From Bog-159 sp050008575 (lineage in GTDB: Bacteria > Acidobacteriota > Terriglobia > Bryobacterales > Bryobacteraceae), in NCBI GenBank assembly GCA_050008575.1, contig JBEKMJ010000020.1, forward strand, positions 1 to 64,000: a stretch of 64,000 bases of DNA. Direction: 5' to 3'. The notes beneath the pieces are model-generated. The model had not been told where the DNA came from and did no database searches. It saw only the letters and a list, made by a program, of their open reading frames with translations. The translations under genes were made by a program, and so were the position numbers. Positions 12,343 through 21,314 of this stretch are shown here, piece after piece. Positions within the stretch are counted from its first letter, which is position 1. The number at the start of each line of letters is the position of its first letter.

Positions 12343-14936
12343 TTCTCAACCCTCGATTGCGTAACCGGGCGGTTCGCGCCGCCCAACCGGTACGGACGGT
12401 ATTCCAGCTTGCTATACTCCGTCGCGAACTCTTTGATCTCTATGAACTGGTTCTTGGCCACGGCGGAGAACGATTGCGGCGCCGGATTCCCCGGCCACCA
12501 TATTTCGATCTTGCGGATTTGCGCCGACCGGCCCAGACCGATGTGCTGCCGCAACGGCGATCCTCCAAAGGAGCTTTGGCTCCCGACAGTGCGGTAGATC
12601 GCCCGGGTACCCTGTCCCGCGTTAGTCACCGTCACTTTGATCCGCGCGCCGATCGCCGACCGGTTCGCCTTGACGCCCACCAGACGCACGACGATCCAGT
12701 CGTTCGCGTTGCCGGGATTTTCGAAGAGACGAAAAGCATGACTATCGCCGGGCACCGCGCCGCCGATGGAAGCCAGAATGTCCAGGTGGCCGTCGTTGTC
12801 GAGGTCGGCCATGGCGACGCCATGCCCTTTATGCAACTCGCCGGTGCCGGAGGAAGCCGTAATATCGACGAAAGACTTTCCGGCTTTGTTGAGAAGCATC
12901 ACATTGGGGAGGAGAGAGCCGTATGAAGGGCTTCCCGTTCCCAGATAAATGTCCGGATATCCATCGTTGTCCAGATCGCCGAAGTTGCCGCCCATGGGCA
13001 TGAAAACCTTATCCAGCCCGGTCTCCTCGGTTACATCGCTGAAGGTACCGTCACCCAGGTTCTTATATAACTTCAGCGTTCCCGCATTATGGGGCAAGTC
13101 CAGGTAGGTCCTGACGCTCTCATCCACCGAGGGATAGTAGCTGGTCACAAAGAGGTCGGGCCACCCGTCGTTGTCGTAATCGAAGAACCACGTGGCGAAC
13201 CCCCGCCCGGTTCCCGGCACTCCCGCCTGTTCCGCGACTTCCGTAAATGTCCCGTCATGATTATTGTGGTAGAGAAAATTGGCAGTGCCCATGTTGGATA
13301 CATACAGATCGATATACCCGTCGCCGTCATAGTCGGCAGCGGCCACGCCCTTGGAGAAGGCCGTCCGGTCGATGCCCGCCGCGTGGGAAATGTCCTGAAA
13401 GGTCCCGTCTCCTTTGTTCAAGAAAAGCTGGGTAGGGCCATTTTCGTTGGCCACGAATAAGTCGAGAAATCCGTCGTTGTTAATGTCGGCCCAAACCGCC
13501 GCCTGGGTATTGGTAGCCGGCAGCGCCAAGCCGCTCTGTTTGGTGACATCCGTGAACGTTCCGTCGCAATTGTTGCGCAGGAGCGACTTGCGCTGTCCGA
13601 TTTTCTCCCAGGCGCCGCGCAATACCAATACGTCCAGGCATCCATCGTTGTTGTAGTCCGCTTGTATCAAGTTCAGCCCGCCCCACTGATCGCTCAACCC
13701 GGCGGCGGCCGTCCGATCCGCGAAAGTGCCATCCCCATTATTGTGGAAGTAGTGCATCGGCGCGCAGGTATCGTAGGTGGACGTTACCACGTCAAGCAGC
13801 CCGTCGTTGTCAAAGTCATCCACGGCTACGCCTGAGGCCATGGCGAAAATGTTCAGCCCAGCGGCGGGCGCCACGTCCGTAAATCGCCCTATGCTTTCGG
13901 CGGATCGAAACAACGACGGCGGCATCAGATACTGCGGCGGCACCTCATCGGGATAGCCGCCCAAGGTCATTTCCGCGACGTTAAGCAGCCACGTCGCCTC
14001 GATGTTGTCGGGCTGGTGAGCGAGGCACTTGAGAAAATATTGGACAGCCTTCTGCGACTTGGCCGTTTGCTTATAACGCAGGGCCGGACGCATGGGGAAC
14101 AGGCATCTCTCTCCAGGATTCCGGTAAACGTCGTTCTCCATCTCCGACGCATGCAGGTATAGGATGCCAAGGGACTCCTCCAACGTAGCCAACACTTGGG
14201 GCGGGCCAGAGGATGCCAACTGGTAAGCGGCGTCCCATTGTTCGATGGCCTTGACCATTTCGCCCTTGTACGCATGCAGTTGTCCTTTGGCTATATGTAT
14301 CTGCAAGCGGTCCAGCGGGGTGCCGCCCTGCGGCTGTGAACTACTTTCTTTGTCGGCCGAATTCAACATATGATCGAGCCAATCCATGACGGCGCTATAG
14401 GAGCGGGTATGCACGTCACAAATGGCTTGCGGGTCCTGGTCCCAACCCTCCGGCTTGGAAATCGCCGCGAGGGCCGACCAAGCCTCCTGCAGACCGTCCA
14501 CATCGGGTCCGTACCGCACGCTGCCGGCGGCGGAGAGGGCGGTCTGGCGGGCGCGGCTCGCGCTGTCCAGGCGCGGGGATTCGATTGCCGGCACGGCCTT
14601 CAGGATGGCGTAACCGGATGGCAGCTTGACGATGCGCGAGAGCTCACCAGGGCGCAGTTCGCGCAATGCATCGCGCAGCTCGGGCCGTAGCATCGCTGGG
14701 TCTACCGGGCCGAGAGATCCTCCATCCACGGATGTGGGATCGGTGGACTTCTCCCGCGCCAGCGCGGCAAAGTCCGCTCCGTTTTTCAATTGCCCCAGGA
14801 TGCGTGCCGCGTCTTCGGCGGAATCCACTACCATTATGCGCACCGCCACGTTCTCCCCGCCTCCGGCCCCTTGCGGGCAAAGCAACGCGGCGCTCATTAG
14901 CGCAATAGTTAGCCACTTGATTCTCGCAGCGCCCAC
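12339..14936 (-). CDS. secreted PPIase-TPR-FG-GAP-ASPIC/UnbV fusion protein (CRTAC1-like)
   Basis: 865 residues from a GTG start. Order: signal peptide (about 1-30), a parvulin/PpiC-type peptidyl-prolyl isomerase domain (about 33-125; GADFAALAREKSTDP, GGSLGPVDPAML, LPSGYAILK), a TPR-like helical region (about 160-330), then FG-GAP/VCBS propeller repeats with DxDNDGxxD calcium motifs (about 360-770), and a C-terminal ASPIC/UnbV domain (GARIKVTV...HIGLGRSAQIRKIEIWWPG). A longer reading starts at 14990, but a TTGTTA/TATACT promoter lies inside that extension. The GTG has GGGAGG nine bases upstream. It is a secreted or surface beta-propeller protein co-expressed with the SCO gene. Confidence 0.82.
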   Translation of the reverse strand: MGAARIKWLTIALMSAALLCPQGAGGGENVAVRIMVVDSAEDAARILGQLKNGADFAALAREKSTDPTSVDGGSLGPVDPAMLRPELRDALRELRPGELSRIVKLPSGYAILKAVPAIESPRLDSASRARQTALSAAGSVRYGPDVDGLQEAWSALAAISKPEGWDQDPQAICDVHTRSYSAVMDWLDHMLNSADKESSSQPQGGTPLDRLQIHIAKGQLHAYKGEMVKAIEQWDAAYQLASSGPPQVLATLEESLGILYLHASEMENDVYRNPGERCLFPMRPALRYKQTAKSQKAVQYFLKCLAHQPDNIEATWLLNVAEMTLGGYPDEVPPQYLMPPSLFRSAESIGRFTDVAPAAGLNIFAMASGVAVDDFDNDGLLDVVTSTYDTCAPMHYFHNNGDGTFADRTAAAGLSDQWGGLNLIQADYNNDGCLDVLVLRGAWEKIGQRKSLLRNNCDGTFTDVTKQSGLALPATNTQAAVWADINNDGFLDLFVANENGPTQLFLNKGDGTFQDISHAAGIDRTAFSKGVAAADYDGDGYIDLYVSNMGTANFLYHNNHDGTFTEVAEQAGVPGTGRGFATWFFDYDNDGWPDLFVTSYYPSVDESVRTYLDLPHNAGTLKLYKNLGDGTFSDVTEETGLDKVFMPMGGNFGDLDNDGYPDIYLGTGSPSYGSLLPNVMLLNKAGKSFVDITASSGTGELHKGHGVAMADLDNDGHLDILASIGGAVPGDSHAFRLFENPGNANDWIVVRLVGVKANRSAIGARIKVTVTNAGQGTRAIYRTVGSQSSFGGSPLRQHIGLGRSAQIRKIEIWWPGNPAPQSFSAVAKNQFIEIKEFATEYSKLEYRPYRLGGANRPVTQSRVEK

Positions 14937-14960
14937 CGGCAGCAACCTCCCGATAGGCCA

Positions 14961-14990
14961 AGTATAGGAGAAACATACAACGGGTAACAA
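14961..14990 (-). promoter_or_regulatory. sigma70-like promoter for the PPIase/FG-GAP-SCO operon
   Basis: On the minus strand TTGTTA (14985-14990) and TATACT (14961-14966) are separated by 18 bases, about 25 bases before the GTG start of the downstream gene. This placement favours the shorter start. Confidence 0.55.
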
Positions 14991-15049
14991 TATTGAATAA
15001 GTAGTAATGCTCGATAACTAGCAGCGTCAAGAGGCAGTGCGACGTGTTA

Positions 15050-16297
15050 CTATTTCCTGCCGTAGACCGTGGTAGACGGATTAAAGTTCCGCCAATCGAA
15101 CCAGTAATCCTTAATAACCTCGACCGGCTCCAAACACAAGCCCTTGGCTTTTCCCGCAATGGCGCAGCCCTGAAAATTCCATTCGCTGCCCGTGGCGGCG
15201 TCCATCAGCAGTGCGCCCTGCGGGTTTCCGGCCGTGCGGTAAAAATCCGGCGCGCCCAGGACGCCTGGAATTCGATCGCGGAAGGCCCGCACGGATTGGC
15301 CGTCCGCGGCGACCACCAGCAGTACCGGCACGGCGCCTATGTGGTCTTGCACCACCTTTTCCCGAACGACCTGGTCGTAGGGGAACGCGCGGCTGGCGCC
15401 GAAGGACTGAATCCCCAGCATCACGTCGCGGCCTTTCAATCCGTGCTCGTGGAAGTCGATTACGGTGCGCGCGCGCTGCATTTCGACGTCCCAATCCTTC
15501 CGCGCGTATCCGGAACGGTAGGGCGCGGCATCCTGTAGCACCGTCCCCCGCGGTTCCTCGGATTGCCACGTGCCGTATGTCAACTCATCCGAGTGAACGA
15601 ACGGCAACTGACTTCCGCTCAGCGGGCCGGACACGGCTTTGCCGCTGATCTGTTGCCAGTAAGTACCGGTTTGGTCGTCGCGCATCAGAAAGTTCTGGTT
15701 ATTGATGCCGGCCAGGTGAAACGTCAGCCGCACTCCCGCTACGTCTCGCCCCCACACCAGACCGGTGTGACAGAGCGTTCAATAGGTGGCTACAATCGCC
15801 ACCTTATCCAGCACATCGTTGATTACGTGATGATAAGATATGTTGCGGATGGGGTAAGCGCGAGCGGCGCCGCCGATCTTTACGGCGATCACTTTCTCGT
15901 CTTTATCCAGCTTGGTGCGCGACGCGGCGGCGAACGACGGCCGATCGTCGGGATGGAACATCAACTCGTAAACGTTCACGCGCGCCAAGGCGGCCAGGAG
16001 GCACACAAATGCCGCGCCGGCCGTGGCGCATGCGCGCCGCCAGCGGCTGGGTTGCGCGCGCCAATAGACCACCAGCGCGGCCAAAGCCGAGGCGCAGGCA
16101 ATCAGCGTGGCGGCGGATCGAAACCGCATCACCAACAACGCCGCCGCCAACTCGCGCGCACCCTGCGCCCGGAACGGCCGGATCACGTAGAAAGGATACA
16201 CTACGCAGATCAGAGACAGGGCTAAACATCCCAACAAGACGGCGATGCATATTCGCCGGTATCGTTGCGTTTCGCTGATGGAGTGCGGCATATTCAT
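15050..16297 (-). CDS. DUF3179 membrane protein, probable selenoprotein with in-frame TGA (Sec173)
   Basis: Read through a single TGA (15779-15781), this is one 415-residue protein. The N-terminal 120 residues carry three to four membrane spans. The rest is a DUF3179 domain (VIAVKIGGAARAYPIRNISYHHVIND... then TLCHTGLVWGRDVAG... to LEPVEVIKDYWFDW). The two flanking reading frames are in the same phase and neither half is complete alone. DUF3179 proteins normally have a T-Y-C-P-L-C-type motif here; in this gene the first Cys is replaced by TGA, giving ATY-U-TLC, a UxxC redox motif (U173, C176). A SECIS-like hairpin starts directly after the TGA. Alternatives are a nonsense mutation or a sequencing error. 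The exact Cys position and the hairpin argue for selenocysteine. Function of the family is unknown. Confidence 0.8.
15741..15778 (-). promoter_or_regulatory. bacterial SECIS-like hairpin after the in-frame TGA
   Basis: On the minus strand, nine bases after the TGA, CACACC pairs perfectly with GGUGUG around the loop GGUCU (loop at bases 19-23 counting U of UGA as 1). The lower part ACGCUC can pair with GAG-A-CGU with one bulged A, leaving an internal loop with UGU on the 5' side. E. coli fdhF has the same GGUCU apical loop, where a G-U is recognised by SelB, at bases 22-26. Distance and loop fit known bacterial SECIS elements. Confidence 0.7.
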
Positions 16298-16304
16298 TAA
16301 CGAT

Positions 16305-16535
16305 TTGGGCAGGACCCCGTCCTGTCAGGATGTGCCTGCGGCCCACGAATAGTGATGAAGACCTTGTGGGGCAGGCGTCTACGCCTGCGGCGGGTCTCCG
16401 GACCCGCCCCATTCCCCGCAGCTCGCAGCGGCTTTTCGACCGTACGTGGGTCCTCCAGGGCCCGCTCCTAAGGTAACGAAAGCAGGCCGACGTGGACGTC
16501 GGCCTGCAGGACTGGAGTCCTGCCCCACGCGCAAC
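16305..16535. repeat. cluster of GC-rich palindromic repeats (family copy 2)
   Basis: The 321-base gap between the DUF3179 gene and the TonB-type receptor holds no gene. It contains a string of hairpins, among them GCAGGCGTCTACGCCTGC, GGCGGGTCTCCGGACCCGCC, AGGCCGACG-TGGA-CGTCGGCCT and GCAGGACTGGAGTCCTGC, mostly ending in CCCCA. It also has the phrase CCTGTCAGGATG...GGCCCACGAAT that recurs at 56.6 kb. Confidence 0.85.
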
Positions 16536-16618
16536 ACAGATGCCCGGCCACTGGAAAACTAAAGTGGCGTTGGTCGGGATGGGCCGCCCCACACATCGCG
16601 CATATCGCAGTTTCCCTC

Positions 16619-19600
16619 CTAAAAGATGTACTTTAGCGCCAGTTGCAGCAGCCGCGGCGGACCCGCTTGCAGAATCTGGCCGAATGCCGGCGATTCTAGG
16701 TCGTTCTCCGGCAATCCGAAGTTCGGATGGTTCAGGGAATTGAAACACTCCGCGCGGAATTGCACGCGCTGCGACTCACTGACCCGGAAATCCTTGAACA
16801 GCGACAAATCCACACTTTCGATTCCCGGACCCCGCACCACATTGCGGCCCTCGTTGCCAAATTGCCCGGCTTGCGTATTCGGATTGAGTAGCTGGAATGC
16901 CGACGGGCTTACCCACTGGCTGGGGGTATGCGGTCCTAGATTGGGGTTGGAGATCAAGTCCGGGCGACTCGAATAGAAGCCGGTAATCTCGGGTGCACTC
17001 CCCTGTTCCGATACGTTCGCGCTGTCATAAACGGTAAAAGGCGTTCCCGATGAGATGCTAGTAATGGTATTCAACTGCCAACCGTTCAGGATAAATGCCG
17101 CCGCCGACGAGGCATCCCGCCAGATAGGCAGCCTGTAGCTGCCACTGAACAGGAAACGGTTCTTGGCATCGAACAGCGAGGGTCCGTGCTCGGCCCTCAG
17201 GTCGAATGGATTCTGGGCCAGGTCGTTCTCTCCCGCCACCAGCGTGGGCGCCGATCCGGCCACATTCAGCGACGAGATATAGTCCAGGCTCTTCGAAAAC
17301 CAGTAAGACGCCAGGAAGCTTAAATTGCGCGTGAACTGCCGGGAGAATGCGACTTGCAGCGCGTGATAAGTGGAACTGGAGTCGTCCGCGATCAGGCCTA
17401 CCGATCCATAGTTGCAAACTCCCGCCGCGTTGCAATCCGCATATTCGCGCCGCTGCTCAGTATTCTCCTGAGTGGCTCCAGGGCCGAAAATGGAAGGGTT
17501 CGCCTCAATGAAGCGAGGCAGGTGCGTACCTTTGTTGCCGACGTAGCGTACATCCAGCAGATAATCCCTGGCGATGACCCGTTGGATCGATAAGTTCCAA
17601 TTCTGCGAATACGGCGGCAGCATGCCTTGTTGCACCGTCAGGATGGTCGCCGGTTGTACGAACTGTTGATTTGCAAACGGTGGCGCCTGGCCGCCGTATG
17701 GGTTCGCCAGGCTGAATCCAGGCTCGGGCGATTGATAAGCCTCGGTCCAGGGCAAGGCGCTCACGGCGGCCTGCAGCGGACCGCCTACGCCGTTGGTGAA
17801 ACCGTCGTAGAAGATGCCATAGGCCGCGCGGATGGTCATTTTACCGGCTCCGAACGGGTCCCACGCTAAGCCCACGCGCGGCATGAATTCGTGATAATCG
17901 ACCGCTGCGATGCCCGCCGGCACGCCTTTATCGCCGGGGAAAAGCAACCCTTCAGGCGCATTGGGCATGACCGTGGATTGCTGGCCTGGCGCCCATTCAT
18001 TCATCCGGTTGCGAATGTCGGTGTACGGCGTATTGACTTCGTAACGCAAACCGTAGTTCAAAGTCAGGCGGGGCGTGATGCGGAACTCATCCTGCGCATA
18101 CCCCCCGGCGATCCACTTGCGCAGGCCGCGGTTGAAGTCGCCGCCGCCCTGGAAGAATTGCACGGATGTCCCCAGCAGCATACTCGCAAAGGAGTCAGTG
18201 GCCGGAAACGGCGCAAACACAAAGAATCCGTTGGTGGCAATACCCAGCAAAACGTCGATCTGCTGGCGATCCAGGTCGGCGCCGAGTTTCAGGTTATGCC
18301 TGCCGCGCGTCATAGCGATCGAGTAAGATCCCTGGTAGTCGTTCTGGTAACTGTTCTGTGGCCCGGTAATTGGGTTACCCACGTCCGAGTACCCGCTTAC
18401 AATCAGGAACGGCATTCCGGCGTTGGTACCGAGGGTGGGCGGATAAGTGAACCCCAGGCTGCTGCCCGGTGTATGATTCTGCGCGTCTTCGTAGATGAAT
18501 GCGTTACGAAAGAACGCCAGACGCACGGTCTGTACGGTCTGGGGCGAGATAATGTGAACGTCGGAAACCGTGAACGAGTTCGTCGTAATGGCGTCGGTCA
18601 CGGGAAAGCCGGGAACATTCGATCCGTTGATGGGAAGCGGATCGAGGGTATTCTGCCCGGAGCCGGCATAGCGCGCGAAGATCTGATCGTTGTTCCCGAA
18701 ATAGTGATCGTACCGGAAGCCCCCTTGGTTGTAGTTATCGCTCGCCAGTTGCGTGGACTCGAAGACCGAGTTTGGGGCGTTGGGGAGTGGGAACAGCTTC
18801 TCGGCGGCTAGCCCGATGGGACTGAGCAGCGCGGTGGGGATCTGGTTGTTCGGGAACGGCTGGCCCGTAAACTCGTTAATCAGCGGCAAGGGCGCGCCGG
18901 TGCTGGGGTCGGTCAAGCCCGAGAAGTTACCGGTTCGCTCGGCGGCGGTGGGTACGATGGCCGCCTGGGTTTCGCCCTGGTTGTCGCGCTGCCCTTCGAA
19001 GTAGACGAAAAAGAAATCCTTGTTACGCCGCAAGGGACCGCCGAGCGTCGCCCCAAACTGATTCAGGTGCAGAGGTTGTGTGGTCGGGGAGAAGAAGTTG
19101 CGCGCATCGAACGCGTTGTTCCGCAGAAAGTCATAGACGTCGCCATGGAAGGCATTGCCGCCGGATTTGGTGACGACCGTGGTGGTGGCGCCGCTGGTCC
19201 CGCCATACTCGGCGGGGGCGTCCAACGACAAGATACGAAATTCGCTGACGGCGTCCACCGGTGTGCGCAGCGCGAAGCCTCCATTCACGCTATCCACGTT
19301 GGTCACGCCATCGAGCAAGTAGTTATTGGATTCGGGTCTTTGCCCGTTGACGGCGAAAGCCTGGCCGCTGCGCAGAATGCCGCCCGCCTCCGCCAGCCCC
19401 GCCGTCATGGGCGCCACACCGGGCTGCAGCAGGCCAAGCTGCATCAGATCGCGGCCGTTTAAAGGGAGGTCCGTAGCTTCCCGTTCCGAAACCACGTTTC
19501 CCAGCGCCGTACTGGTGTCGATAGTTGCCGTCTGGGCCTGCACATCGACCTTGGTGTGACTGCTGGCTATCTCCAACTGCACCGGATAATTCACCACGCG

Positions 19601-19882
19601 GCCCACATCGATCCGGATCGGCGACGCAGAGAAGGGCGCAAAGTTAGGCGCGGCCACGGTCAGCGAGTAGTCGCCGACCGGCAAAGTGGAGAAGCGGAAC
19701 GTTCCTTGCCGCGACGTGACTACGGTTTGGCGCAGCCCGGTCTGAACGTTCTGCGCGCTCACCTGTGCGCCGCTCACCACGGCTGACGATGGATCGCCAA
19801 CCTGGCCTTCCAGTATGCCAATCGGGTCCTGCGCTCGAAGTACTCCACATAGGCACACCGATAGCAACGTAAGCGTACGCAT
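16619..19882 (-). CDS. Oar-like TonB-dependent receptor with carboxypeptidase-regulatory domain
   Basis: 1087 residues. It has a signal peptide ending near LRAQ, a carboxypeptidase-regulatory-like beta-sandwich (about 22-110: GILEGQVGDPSSAVVSGAQVSAQN...GDYSLTV), a plug domain (about 130-250: LPLNGRDLMQLGLLQPGV, VNGQRPESNNYLLDGV) and a 22-strand-type outer-membrane barrel ending ...LQLALKYIF with a C-terminal aromatic. This is the very abundant acidobacterial Oar-like family, thought to take up large or complex substrates. A strong GGGAGGGA lies upstream of the ATG. It is a separate transcription unit with its own promoter. Confidence 0.92.
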   Translation of the reverse strand: MRTLTLLSVCLCGVLRAQDPIGILEGQVGDPSSAVVSGAQVSAQNVQTGLRQTVVTSRQGTFRFSTLPVGDYSLTVAAPNFAPFSASPIRIDVGRVVNYPVQLEIASSHTKVDVQAQTATIDTSTALGNVVSEREATDLPLNGRDLMQLGLLQPGVAPMTAGLAEAGGILRSGQAFAVNGQRPESNNYLLDGVTNVDSVNGGFALRTPVDAVSEFRILSLDAPAEYGGTSGATTTVVTKSGGNAFHGDVYDFLRNNAFDARNFFSPTTQPLHLNQFGATLGGPLRRNKDFFFVYFEGQRDNQGETQAAIVPTAAERTGNFSGLTDPSTGAPLPLINEFTGQPFPNNQIPTALLSPIGLAAEKLFPLPNAPNSVFESTQLASDNYNQGGFRYDHYFGNNDQIFARYAGSGQNTLDPLPINGSNVPGFPVTDAITTNSFTVSDVHIISPQTVQTVRLAFFRNAFIYEDAQNHTPGSSLGFTYPPTLGTNAGMPFLIVSGYSDVGNPITGPQNSYQNDYQGSYSIAMTRGRHNLKLGADLDRQQIDVLLGIATNGFFVFAPFPATDSFASMLLGTSVQFFQGGGDFNRGLRKWIAGGYAQDEFRITPRLTLNYGLRYEVNTPYTDIRNRMNEWAPGQQSTVMPNAPEGLLFPGDKGVPAGIAAVDYHEFMPRVGLAWDPFGAGKMTIRAAYGIFYDGFTNGVGGPLQAAVSALPWTEAYQSPEPGFSLANPYGGQAPPFANQQFVQPATILTVQQGMLPPYSQNWNLSIQRVIARDYLLDVRYVGNKGTHLPRFIEANPSIFGPGATQENTEQRREYADCNAAGVCNYGSVGLIADDSSSTYHALQVAFSRQFTRNLSFLASYWFSKSLDYISSLNVAGSAPTLVAGENDLAQNPFDLRAEHGPSLFDAKNRFLFSGSYRLPIWRDASSAAAFILNGWQLNTITSISSGTPFTVYDSANVSEQGSAPEITGFYSSRPDLISNPNLGPHTPSQWVSPSAFQLLNPNTQAGQFGNEGRNVVRGPGIESVDLSLFKDFRVSESQRVQFRAECFNSLNHPNFGLPENDLESPAFGQILQAGPPRLLQLALKYIF

Positions 19883-19917
19883 AGTTTGGTAAGTCCCTCC
19901 CTCTAGCGGATATGTCG

Positions 19918-19946
19918 AGTCTATTGTTTCGCGCGCGACCTGTCAA
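19918..19946 (-). promoter_or_regulatory. sigma70-like promoter of the Oar-like receptor gene
   Basis: On the minus strand TTGACA (19941-19946) and TAGACT (19918-19923) are spaced by 17 bases, about 36 bases before the ATG. The -35 is preceded by an A/T-rich TTTTCATTATTG that resembles the shared element at 22.4 and 26.8 kb. Confidence 0.6.
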
Positions 19947-21277
19947 TAATGAAAACTAATTAAACGGGAATGAGTACCCCGCGACAGGAATCTGCACCAG
20001 CGGTAATAGATCCCGGCGCTCGCCCTCATGGCGCCGAGCAGTGCGCCAAAGGCAGCCGTGGACAGCACGCCGCGCGGACGTAACCGCGAGTACAGTCCGT
20101 TCATGGTCCAGGCAGCGGCCGTATAAACCGTGGCCGCCCGCTCTACGCCAATCCGGTCTCTCACCGGCCAGTCGTACACCAGCCGTTCGATGCCATCGTT
20201 AAAGAACATTCCCATCTGCAGAACTCGTCTGCTATATGCCGCTCTGGCCGCCGGCCCCAGCTCGGATTGCCCCTGGAACGTCGCGATCAGGGTCGCAGCT
20301 TCCTCCGCGTGCCTCAGCGCCGCGGTTACGCCATTGGATGTGATGGGATCCACCATGGAAGCGGCTTCGCCCACAATGATCCAGTTCGGCCCAGTGACTC
20401 CCCGATAGGTTCGGCAGCCGAACGACGCTACATTGGGAACGCCGGCGGCGCCGTTCTCCAACAGGGCCGCGAACCGCGGGAAGAGCGCAAGTTGCCGCCC
20501 GAGAATGTCTACGACTGTAAGACCCTGGTCCCGGCTCTCCTTCATCGCATCGCCAGTGGTCACATATCCCACGCTGACCGTATTTGGAGCTATGGGAATT
20601 TCCCAGATCCAATCCTGGTATGCCCCCCGTACGGCTTGCATGTAGATGGTTGTGCCTTCGTGTGCTAACGGGGCTGTGAAATAGGTCCACAGGGCGACTT
20701 TTCTTGGGCCATACTCAACTGCCGGAAGACTGAATTCTCGAGCCAATAGGCTGGTGTAGGACCCCGAAGCGTCGATAAACCACGGCGAGGCGAATCGCTC
20801 TCCCGACTCCGTCTGAATCGACGCGATGCTGGTTCCGGTTCTTTCCACGGCAACGGCCTTATCGTACACGACCGTCACACCTTGGCGAATCGCCAGGTCT
20901 CGCAATTCCCGGTCTAACTGTGTGCGATCGACATGGATCGTGCGCAACTCAACGTGAAACGGCGCGCGACCCAGCCACGTACCCGGCCGATACTTCTTCG
21001 CGCTTCCATCGCCTAACTGCAAAGTGACACCCCGTTTGTAGGTCGCCATCCCCCGGCGAGCCAGATCTTCCATCGGCAAACCCAAGGCGCTTAACAGGTT
21101 GGGGGAGGCCCAGTCCAGCGACTCGCCGACAGGCTGGCGAACGCGGCTGTCAGGCTCGATGCATACCACGCGGAAGCCCGTTTTTGCCAAATGCAGAGAG
21201 GCGGCCATGCCGGCCAAGCCTCCGCCGATGACAGTCACATCGGAATGGTGGACAGCGCCTGACTGCATTACGTCCAT
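19943..21277 (-). CDS. FAD-dependent oxidoreductase, flavin-dependent halogenase-like
   Basis: 444 residues. The N-terminal Rossmann motif VIGGGLAG (residues 16-23) binds FAD, and the second FAD motif is GEAASMVDPITSNGV. Two marks of flavin-dependent halogenases are present: WIWEIP at 223-228 (the WxWxIP motif) and a lysine at 81 in ATYKRG, matching the catalytic Lys position. Geranylgeranyl-reductase and tryptophan-halogenase families share this fold, and VGESLDWASPNLLSALG resembles the former group too. It may halogenate or hydroxylate a small aromatic, but no biosynthetic cluster surrounds it. It lies 37 bases after a MetE-like gene on the same strand, probably in an operon with it. Confidence 0.75.
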   Translation of the reverse strand: MDVMQSGAVHHSDVTVIGGGLAGMAASLHLAKTGFRVVCIEPDSRVRQPVGESLDWASPNLLSALGLPMEDLARRGMATYKRGVTLQLGDGSAKKYRPGTWLGRAPFHVELRTIHVDRTQLDRELRDLAIRQGVTVVYDKAVAVERTGTSIASIQTESGERFASPWFIDASGSYTSLLAREFSLPAVEYGPRKVALWTYFTAPLAHEGTTIYMQAVRGAYQDWIWEIPIAPNTVSVGYVTTGDAMKESRDQGLTVVDILGRQLALFPRFAALLENGAAGVPNVASFGCRTYRGVTGPNWIIVGEAASMVDPITSNGVTAALRHAEEAATLIATFQGQSELGPAARAAYSRRVLQMGMFFNDGIERLVYDWPVRDRIGVERAATVYTAAAWTMNGLYSRLRPRGVLSTAAFGALLGAMRASAGIYYRWCRFLSRGTHSRLISFHY

Positions 21278-21314
21278 TGTGCAATAGGTGTCCGTCCGGT
21301 TTCAGGCAGGGCGG

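Noticed and set aside
14937..14990. Longer N-terminus of the PPIase/FG-GAP protein
   Set aside because: A TATACT promoter box lies within this extension, and the downstream GTG has a good Shine-Dalgarno and signal peptide.
15050..16297. Two separate genes (172 aa and 235 aa) as naive annotation would suggest
   Set aside because: Both lie in the same frame, split only by one TGA within a single DUF3179 domain, so a single gene with recoding or one nonsense change is the better reading.
16305..16535. CRISPR array in the repeat-rich intergenic region
   Set aside because: Units differ in sequence and length, are palindromic, and have no regular spacers; no cas genes are nearby.
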